Positions 57,014-64,000 of a stretch of DNA of 64,000 bases are shown here, piece after piece. Position 1 is the stretch's first letter. Every line of letters begins with the position of its first letter. The notes beneath the pieces were generated by a model. The model saw nothing but the letters and a program-made list of their open reading frames with translations, was not told where the DNA came from and ran no database searches. The translations under genes were made by a program, and so were the position numbers. Source of the stretch: Sclerotiophoma versabilis (Eukaryota; Ascomycota; Dothideomycetes; Pleosporales; Didymellaceae); the NCBI GenBank assembly GCA_012274445.1, contig JAAROD010000029.1, positions 1,550,001 to 1,614,000 on the forward strand, written 5' to 3'.

Positions 57014-59503
57014 ATGGCTCCTCAGCATCGACGAGGCGGCAAGCACGCCGTCAAAGACGAGGACTTGACTCACACGAAATATGATGACGACAGTCGCGAA
57101 CAGCTCCTTGCTGCGGTTAAAGAAGCCGGCTGTTGTATCAAGGACGACAAGAAGAGTATCATGGCGAGGAAGCTCGCTGATTACGATAGAAATCAGCACC
57201 TCACAGAAAGGAGAGCCCTACAGAGGAGGAAGGAAAAGGAAGAAAAGAAACGACGAGAGATCAAGGACGCGGCTAAAGCTAACAAGGATCGACAAATAGC
57301 AAGAGTAAAGCGTAATGAAAATAGGGATAGAAGGGGGGAACGTGAAGGGAAAGTCAGCTCCAACTCTGATAACACAGAACACATTGATGAGCAGGACAGA
57401 ATCGATACGCACAAGCTGACAGTGACAGGCGGTAAGGCGCTTAGCGACGAGACATGGGAAGACACATGCTCCGAAACGACAGTCCGTTCCGTAAACTCTC
57501 GGGTTACGCCTGGTTGCAAGCTTCGGTTGTTTGAATGGCCATACACCACCATGCCGACGCCTAATTTATCTGAAGATGCCCGATCTGAAGTCTTTCCCTT
57601 CCCTCTCACCTATTTACCACTCAAGCTTGTCACTACGCACACCCACGAGAAGGTTAAGCTACCGGGGCAGAAGTACCCTGCAGGCGTCGACCCGGACTTT
57701 GTCCCGATTCTCGACCCTCTAACACGCTGTGCTGCACGCCACGGGCATATGATTGGCCTGCTGGCTCACGCTAATATCGAGGACGCAACCGTCTGGAAGG
57801 ACCGCACCATCGTGCAAGGCTGGAACGGACGCATGTACTTCTCTCTTGCCTTTTCCAATGCAGGTCGACACCTTGGACTCAATGCTATGTACCGCAAATG
57901 GGATATCGAGAAGTATAAGCTGCTGCACCCGACGCCAAGCACCGCCGACCCAAAGGCAGACCGGCGGCGCAGGCTTGCGCAATGCACATCAAATAGTCGT
58001 GCAAAGACTGCTGAAGTATACGAGGCGAGCAAGTGGAAGCCGTTGGCTGTGGGCTACATGCCAGCGTACCTGGATTGGAAACAAGGTGCGAAATGCGATC
58101 TGCTCCAAGACTACGTGCACACGATGGGGAGCTTGTTCTATATCCGCTTCCCTGGCTGCGATCTGCCGCACTACTACTTCTAGGCCAGAGAATGGGAGTG
58201 GAGTGGTCCCACGATTGCAGACCCGAATTAGTCGCCTTCTGTATTCGAACAACAGGAAACCAAGCAGGCAGTAGTAGAAGCGCGTACACCTCCTGCACCT
58301 ACTAAGTATCGAGTCAAGAAACTCATCAAGCCGTCTTTGGATCTTGACGACACGTTCACAGTAACGGCCTTCGAGCCAACACTGCTGTCTACCGAGCACG
58401 ATCTCTCCACATACGGCTTATCTACAACTTTCGCTAAATTCCGTAGTCTCGCTACCTCCACCAGAAATAAAGAGGCGTGGAATGTGTTCATGCACAGGCT
58501 GCACGTTCTGTACCCCAGCGGCTTATTGCCTGGGGCACCACCGGCGGAGCCAGTGCAAGACTCGTGTGTCGCAGAGAAGATCAAAGCTGTTTTAGACGGG
58601 GGGGGGGCGATCGCGCCTTTTACTGGACGGGAGCGCTGGACTCGTAATGACGACGACTTTTGGAAAGTCGCTTCTCGTGCAGATTACCGAGATGCACTCC
58701 GGTCCGGAGAGGGGAGTGTGGAAGCGTCGCAGCAGTTACCACACCCATCCACAAGCACCAACAGTGAGGGCGGATATGGACCAGAGGCGCTGCACTGTCG
58801 TGATAGCATGGGTGTTCTGGATGTTCTCATGCATCCGAAAGAAGGGTGCGTGTGGGCTTGGCTCGAGCATGTTAGCTCAGCGTACTCACCGGATATAGCA
58901 CCACTTTCCCCATCCCACACTGGGCCTGCGCCCGACATGCTCTGCCAGTCCAGCCTGCCATTAGACCTTAACAGCACAGATACCGAGCCTACGTGTCCGT
59001 TCTGTAACTTGAATTGGAGTGCAAGCAGGGAATGGGAGAAGGCAGCGCATATGCTGTCTCACTCCCATATCTTAGTTACCAACGGGTCCACAGCGACGTC
59101 GCGTGTTCATGCGATTGGCGTAGGCGTGAAGCTGAGACACAGTCTCTTGAGTCTTAGGACGTTGTGCAGTTATCGTGATAACCTTGGGAAGGGGAAGAAA
59201 GTGTTGAGAGTCGATTCGGCGGCGTCGCTGGTCGACGGGTGGAAGAATATGGGAAGGGAGCATAGTCCGTTTACGAAGGAGGTTACGAAAATTAAGAAGG
59301 AGGGGTGCTTGGAGAGGAGGGTGGGTGTGGCTTGTGGATCTAATATGGAGGACGAGAGGTCGGGGAGTGGTGAGGAATGTGAGTTCGACGATGAAGGGGC
59401 GATGGGTAGAGATGAGACTGGGACAACCCTAAAGAAATGTGGACAGAATACATCAGCAAAAGGAACTGAGGGAAGGCGTGGTTCCAAATTGGTCTCTGTA
59501 TGA
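57014..59503 (+). pseudogene. Large protein gene broken by two TGG-to-TAG-type stops
   Basis: One reading frame runs 830 codons without frameshift and is interrupted only by TAG at 58,181-58,183 and 58,229-58,231. The context reads LPHYYF-stop-AREWEWSGPTIADPN-stop-SPSVFEQQ, so both stops stand where Trp would fit. Residues 20-110 are a highly charged, probably coiled-coil region (EEKKRREIKDAAKANKDR). The middle is compact and aromatic-rich (KDRTIVQGWNGRMYFSLAF). A C-terminal C2H2-like finger, CPFCNLNWS followed by AAHMLSHSH, is near 58,990-59,070. A run of ten G at 58,598-58,607 keeps frame. Family not recognised. A two-protein locus (57,014-58,183 and from 58,337) is the alternative. Confidence 0.62.
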
Positions 59504-60082
59504 TGTATAGCTTCCTTCGTTATGCGTCACTGTTTCTTACGATCGTTGTGACTTTTTGCAAAGGTGCTGTGGTGTTGTGGCTAGAAGAGGAAATGGTTTG
59601 GGCGCCTTGCATAGAAGGCTGAAGAAGCCCACGGGCCGCACCAGCCGCGGCTCAAGTTCGCATGGCACTCACCAAACCTTCTTCATCTTTGTCTTCATTA
59701 CAGCCACAAGCTTGTATCCGCCGATCATCGTTGTGCAATTGTTCGTGTCGTCTTATAATTCCAGGTGCTCAACAACAGCGGGGAATTGTTGCCTCTGCAA
59801 GCCTTACAATCCACTCGCGAGACGTGTCATCAACAACTCTATTGTCCCTGCCAGAGTCCCCATCGAGGTGGCGAAAAGCAGCATTAGAAAACTGATAATT
59901 ATCTCAACCTTATTCCACGTCCTTTCTTTGGCTATTTCGACATTTGGAACGCATCTGCGTAGGATCGCGTGGAATTGAGGCAGTTTCCCTGCGCCATACC
60001 TGATTGGGACAGCACCACCGTCGAGCACCTTGTTGGAGTCGACATCTGACAAACCGTCAAGCACGTCAGATACGTAGCAAAG
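59504..60082. promoter_or_regulatory. Upstream region of the superoxide dismutase gene
   Basis: 579 bases. Overlapping frames (59,556-59,978 plus; 59,804-60,064 minus) have no recognisable motif. No gene supported. Confidence 0.45.
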
Positions 60083-60935
60083 ATGCGGGGCACGTCGGCT
60101 TTGTCGGTCTTGCTGGCCTCTCTCTTCTCTGCAACCAACATTCTTGCTTCAGAACAACAGCCGTTCGAGTTTGGAGAAATGTCTGCACCACAGTATACGC
60201 TGCCTCCTCTTCCATATGCATACGATGTACGTTTCATGATTACCTGGTAGAGTCTTCTTGCGGTGTATTGACCACTTACAGGCATTGGAACCTCACATTT
60301 CCGCCCAGATCATGGAGCTGCACCATGGCAAGCACCACCAAACATACATCACAAACTTGAATGCCGCTCTCAAGACACAAGCCGAGGCGGTGCACACCTC
60401 AGACATCACATCGCAGGTCGCTCTCCAGCAAGGTATCAAGTTCAACGCCGGTGGACATATCAACCACTCCCTCTTTTGGCAGAATCTCGCTCCCGCAAGC
60501 TCGTCTGAAGCTAAGAGCTCTGCTGCGCCAGAGCTTGTGAAGCAGATCAAGGCAGTCTGGGGTGATGAGGACAAATTCAAGGAGGCTTTCAACGCTGCGT
60601 TGCTCAGTATTCAGGGCAGTGGTTGGGGCTGGCTGGTCAAGGTTGAGAATGGTAAGGAGCAGAGGCTTGTCATCGTCACGACAAAGGACCAGGACCCTGT
60701 AGTTGGCAAGGGCGAAGTCCCAATCTTTGGCGTCGACATGTGGGAGCATGCTTATTACTTGCAGGTGAGTTCAAGGCGCAAGTTTCGATAGAGTCGCACT
60801 AACTCCAGACAGTACCTGAATGGTAAGGCAGCGTATGTGCAGAACATCTGGAATGTCATCAACTGGAAGACGGCTGAAGAGCGCTTCCTTGGCTCGCGTG
60901 CAGACGCTTTCAAGGTTCTGAGAGCGTCTATTTAG
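60083..60935 (+). CDS. Fe/Mn superoxide dismutase with optional signal-like N-terminus
   Basis: Detoxifies superoxide. Exons 60,083-60,226, 60,282-60,764 and 60,813-60,935 (introns 55 and 48 bases) give 249 residues from the first ATG, or 217 from the in-frame ATG at 60,179. The canonical start of the family is at the second (MSAPQYTLPPLPYAYDALEP). Metal ligands: His in ELHHGKHHQTY, His in GGHINHSLFW, and Asp/His in DMWEHAYYLQYLN. GSGWGWLV is the conserved glycine-tryptophan segment. From the first ATG a hydrophobic stretch ALSVLLASLFSATNILA resembles a signal peptide; from the second the protein would be cytosolic, like fungal cytosolic MnSODs. Confidence 0.92.
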
Positions 60936-60995
60936 ACATTGCAAGTACCTACAAATGACGAGACGTTTAATTACCATGTGTGCGAGTTTCTTTTG

Positions 60996-61276
60996 TTACA
61001 GTGCAACCTGCTGATGCTCGGAGTACCGGAGTGGCTTTAGCGCGGGGAAGTGACCAATCAGGTACTCTATTGAAACATGCTCAAAGGGGCGCATTCGCAC
61101 TCGGCCTTCTAACACGCAGCATAAGTCTGTGATCTCCAGGAATTCCCCAAAACTGCAGACAACGCTTGTCAGGATCGTGAACAATACTGTTTTCTCATTC
61201 ACCTTGTCGTCACTCACCTCATTTCAAACCCTGCTTTAACCACATAGGCACTGACGAATCTATCGTTGATCACCAT
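60996..61276 (-). CDS. Small spliced gene, unknown 71-residue protein
   Basis: Exons 61,218-61,276 and 60,996-61,152 with a 65-base intron having donor GTGAGT, branch CTGAC and acceptor CTGCAG. The spliced frame reads MVINDRFVSAYVVKAGFEM, then SFGEFLEITDLCCVLEG and YLIGHFPALKPLRYSEHQ to the stop. The phase joins cleanly (AG + T = Ser). The frame stays open upstream of the ATG for about 35 codons, so an additional 5' exon to the right is possible. It is convergent with the SOD gene, 60 bases apart. I recognise no family. Confidence 0.55.
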
Positions 61277-61738
61277 GTGCAACGGCTCCTCAAGTCGCGT
61301 CAGCCAGGGAGGCTCGATTGCTGTCCTCCGACCAACACAGCATCTACGGCGGTCAAACACCGATGAGATGATGCTTTTCTTCCACAATCAGTTTTCTGCT
61401 TCAGGCACAAGCGTTGAATTTCAGGGCTGGGACGAAGACGCGCAGAAGGACAGGCATTGGGTAGTGATCCAGTGAGTGAGATGAATGGTTACATGACTAC
61501 CTCTACTGACTGTTCTTGCAGCCGAGACGGCGATCTTTCAGGCTCTGCTTCACCGGTTCAAACACCACCGTTTTACTCATTCTCATTAGAGTCATGTGAT
61601 GCATCAACACTGCATCTACCGCGAAGGCTGGACCTTGGTGTTGGTGATGCAGGCATCATTGGACGCCGAGTCTCTGTTATGACAGGATCGACGAGAGGTC
61701 CTTTGACCGTAGCGGAGGGCATCATTGGGTGGAACTAA
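61275..61738 (+). CDS. Small spliced gene, unknown 137-residue protein
   Basis: Exons 61,275-61,471 and 61,522-61,738. The 50-base intron has donor GTGAGT, branch ACTGAC and acceptor TTGCAG, joined in phase (CA + C = His). The protein is polar and Ser/Arg-rich, with VEFQGWDEDAQKDRHWVV before the junction and RRVSVMTGSTRGPLTVAEGI near the end. No signal peptide or domain. Another in-frame ATG lies three codons upstream (61,266), and MM at about 61,365 is a third candidate that would avoid overlap with the divergent gene. No family recognised. Confidence 0.5.
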
Positions 61739-62110
61739 ACCTTTGTCATTTTATTTCCAGCGTTGGTGTTGGGCGTTTGCTGCTTCCTCAATGATAAAAT
61801 GTGCGTTTTTTTTCTTCCAGACAGACGTGCTATTTCCACTTTCGTGTCCCATGACCACTTCTTCCAAGGCACATAGGAGTACTGTAGCCAGAGCGCCTTC
61901 ACCTCCCATTCTTCTATTCTCGGCCGTGCCCTCCACCACAACGGTAACTGATATTTGCAGCTTTTTCAGAAGCGTCAACCTGAAGAAACATCGACTGGCC
62001 ACAAAAACATACCTCTGCCGTAACTCTTCCGCCTATATAGACTAAACCGGAGTCGGGTGTCGCACTTTCTGCACCAAGCTTGCCACACGTACAACATTCA
62101 AAATTACAAG

Positions 62111-62352
62111 ATGGCACCACCAGGCCCGTTCCTGGCTGCGGAGGATAAGACTTGGTGTTTAGTAGAATGCGTCCAGATGCGAAGGCTGAAGGCGTGGCGA
62201 AAGAGCTGGAACTGCCGGGAAACCATCTCCGGGATATACACTACGGTCAACAGATAGGCGATATATCGAAAAGACACACCTTGACGGGTGGGGAGCTGAC
62301 TTGGGTGATTGATCTGATGCGGAAGGGTGAGCGAAGGATGGATCTGGCGTAG
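62111..62352 (+). pseudogene. Short gene with an apparent one-base deletion
   Basis: ATG at 62,111 opens MAPPGPFLAAEDKT. From about 62,150 protein-like sequence continues in another frame (LVFSRMRPDAKAEGVAKELE, DISKRHTLTGGELTWVIDL) to a TAG at 62,350. One missing base near 62,148-62,152 would join them, and no intron of normal size fits. The reading is helical and charged. Family unknown; could be a sequencing error in a small real gene. Confidence 0.35.
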
Positions 62353-62521
62353 GATATGGGGTCATTGAAAGGACCCTACCCGAAAATATCAAAGACATAG
62401 GAGAGCTATCTCCACCTTAGCAAGCAATGGATTCGGAGGCATCTGGTATTTGTATAACTCCTAAATTCTGCACGGTAGTTCGATGGTGGCTTTTCATTCG
62501 TCAAGAGAAGAGATTGCAATT

Positions 62522-63454
62522 TCACTCCTTGTGCACTTCCTCTAAAATCCTTCTTTGTAGCGACCGGTACCCGTCCTCCCAGGCGATCCATGCTTCTGTC
62601 TGCCTGATGCTTCCATAGCCCTCTACCAGCAATCGCCGCATCTTAATCGCCACTAGCATACCAAACAGCAACGATCCAGTGCTCGTGCTCCACTTCAGCC
62701 ATCTTGAAGTTGGTCGACCCATCAATCTGAGATGGTTGAGTACATTGTTGAAGCACTGTACCAAATCCGGGGAACTATCAGCGAAGCCGATCGTCTGCGT
62801 GAGCTGAGTGAAGAAACAGGAACTGATAAGACTGTCGATAAATTGGCACTCTTGCTCGTATTCAGTCCTATCAGTAGTGACCAAGGCGTGTGTGCCAGGA
62901 TACATTGTGGTGAACTGCTCGTTGCCCATAGGTAAACTGGTGCGAGTTGCGAGTGTGAGTGCACTGACGCCATCCCATTCAAACAGCTGCTTCTTGCATG
63001 CAGGGCACCTGTCTTTTTGTAGACTGTTATGTGTAGCCAGCCAAATGAGACACCGATAGTGAACCCAATGGTTGCATGGCGATAGAGGTAGGAATGCTGA
63101 TGAGACGCCTGCATTGTTCCATTGTATGTTGCAGCTTACGCATGTCTGCGTAGCGTGGGGAGGGTGATCGTGAACGTTTTTGCTGCGCATGAGGATATGG
63201 TCGGCGTACCGAAGTAGCGATGGTAGAGGTGTTGATGGCTTCTCGATATCAGTCTCGGTCGGTGATTCGTTGCTCACTACTGCATCTGAGCTCTCATGCT
63301 GGTGCACAGATAGGCTCGCTGGCGTATCTGAAACAGCTGGTACTGTCCCAGTTAACGTAGAATCTTTGAGCACGGGTAGTGGCGATAGGCCGGGTTGATC
63401 AGCAGGTAGTGACAGGAACGCAAGAGCTGCGTCGGCGAGCGCTTGAGATGACAT
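62522..63454 (-). CDS. RING-H2 finger protein, probable E3 ubiquitin ligase
   Basis: Intronless, 310 residues from the ATG at 63,454. The frame is open upstream to an ATG at 63,667, but the added part looks like leader. The RING-H2 ligands are complete: Cys105, Cys108, Cys127, His129, His132, Cys135, Cys150, Cys153 (CVSCNIQW ... SPCNHWVHYRCLIWL ... DRCPACKKQLFEW). The N-terminus is Ser/Pro-rich and probably disordered. The C-terminal 150 residues are helical with a weak hydrophobic segment (STGSLLFGMLVAI). No membrane anchor is obvious. Substrate unknown. Confidence 0.8.
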   Translation of the reverse strand: MSSQALADAALAFLSLPADQPGLSPLPVLKDSTLTGTVPAVSDTPASLSVHQHESSDAVVSNESPTETDIEKPSTPLPSLLRYADHILMRSKNVHDHPPHATQTCVSCNIQWNNAGVSSAFLPLSPCNHWVHYRCLIWLATHNSLQKDRCPACKKQLFEWDGVSALTLATRTSLPMGNEQFTTMYPGTHALVTTDRTEYEQECQFIDSLISSCFFTQLTQTIGFADSSPDLVQCFNNVLNHLRLMGRPTSRWLKWSTSTGSLLFGMLVAIKMRRLLVEGYGSIRQTEAWIAWEDGYRSLQRRILEEVHKE

Positions 63455-64000
63455 CGTAATCTTGGCAGTGGACTGTAGCATCCGAGAGTAGAGACTTGGC
63501 AGGTTTAAGTTAAGATAAGGTAAAGTATTTCGAACATCATGTGTTGCTCGGGCTCGCTCAACTAACAGGTGAAAGGCAAGGTGAAGGCGGCACTCGGCTT
63601 GACAAAGAACATCAAATAGAGTCAGGATCAGTTCTTCCGTAAGTTTCATATGGATCCAGCTAATCATGATCTCTCTCGAATATCATGGTCTCGAGATTTG
63701 CTCTGCGGGTTGGACGCTAGCATGCCGCGCTGTATGCCCATTGTTGATGTTTTGGTATTGTTGTACCCTCCAGGCTGTCCCTTTCTGGATTGATATTCAG
63801 ACCCGCCAAGCGCATGTGTCTCGCACACCACTCGCAAGGATGCGCAGCCTGGCTAAACTATGAGATCAAGTTTACCGGATCCAAAATGTGACGCACGTTG
63901 CTGCCTTAGCAGAATGTGAACGAGCTTGATCCACCATCCACGATCAGAAGCTGGTGACATAAACCAACCACCCACATGTATTTTTCACCTGTGGGAGAAA
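63455..64000. other. Right edge, no gene recognised
   Basis: About 545 bases upstream of the RING gene. A plus-strand frame at 63,666-63,863 has no motif. Probably the 5' leader and promoter of the RING gene. Confidence 0.4.

Noticed and set aside
58080..58260. Intron removing both TAG codons of the large pseudogene
   Set aside because: Possible GT and AG exist, but the removed part would include protein-like sequence continuous with both sides; kept only as an alternative.
59556..59978. 140-codon frame upstream of SOD
   Set aside because: No motif, and a comparable minus-strand frame overlaps it.
1..64000. CRISPR arrays, tRNA or rRNA genes
   Set aside because: No regularly spaced repeats and no recognisable tRNA or rRNA sequence found on reading both strands.

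Overview
The window is nuclear DNA of a filamentous ascomycete (Pezizomycotina, most likely a dothideomycete; class level is inference). Genes have short introns of about 50-65 bases with GT..AG ends and CTGAC/CTAAC-like branch points. They include AA9 polysaccharide monooxygenases, a fungal rhodopsin-domain membrane protein and JIP5. The left part carries the signature of repeat-induced point mutation (RIP).

Bases 1 to about 28,829 are one AT-rich, RIP-degraded transposon block. TpG and CpA are strongly depleted, TpA is everywhere, and ATG is so rare that almost no open frame exists. Relic proteins can still be read because nearly every in-frame stop is TAA or TAG. The right part of this block can be resolved into nested insertions, each with its own target-site duplication. 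A plus-strand chromodomain Ty3/Gypsy element (A, reverse transcriptase split at 8,378/24,448) holds a minus-strand Gypsy element with 187-base LTRs (B, 8,379-24,442, duplication CTAAA). B holds a Fot1/pogo DNA transposon (about 8,946-18,254, TA). That holds a chromodomain Gypsy element (C, 9,618-17,055, duplication GCCTC), and C holds a 404-base hAT-type MITE (16,050-16,453, duplication ACGCTAAC) that was never RIPed. Left of the stack are more diffuse Copia and pogo relics and a long decayed reading frame of unknown identity. The block ends inside an LTR whose right half is unmutated.

From 28,830 to 39,400 the base composition is normal but intact genes are sparse. A small plant-cell-wall set (AA9 LPMO, SGNH/CE3-like esterase, AA9 LPMO; 30,186-33,720) is intact. 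Around it lie relics of a protein kinase, a secreted protein, a complete GMC oxidoreductase and a BNR-repeat glycosidase-like protein.

From 39,425 to 64,000 is gene-bearing euchromatin: RCH1/SLC10A7-like transporter, MTHFS-domain protein, small secreted protein, JIP5, secreted histidine phosphatase, rhodopsin-domain protein, mitochondrial membrane protein, glutaminyl cyclase, a large pseudogene with two TGG-to-TAG stops, Fe/Mn superoxide dismutase, two small spliced genes whose start codons share one CATG, and a RING-H2 protein. The long gene-poor gaps are 46,572-50,185 and 51,490-53,931. I saw no tRNA, rRNA, telomere repeat, CRISPR array or secondary-metabolite cluster.
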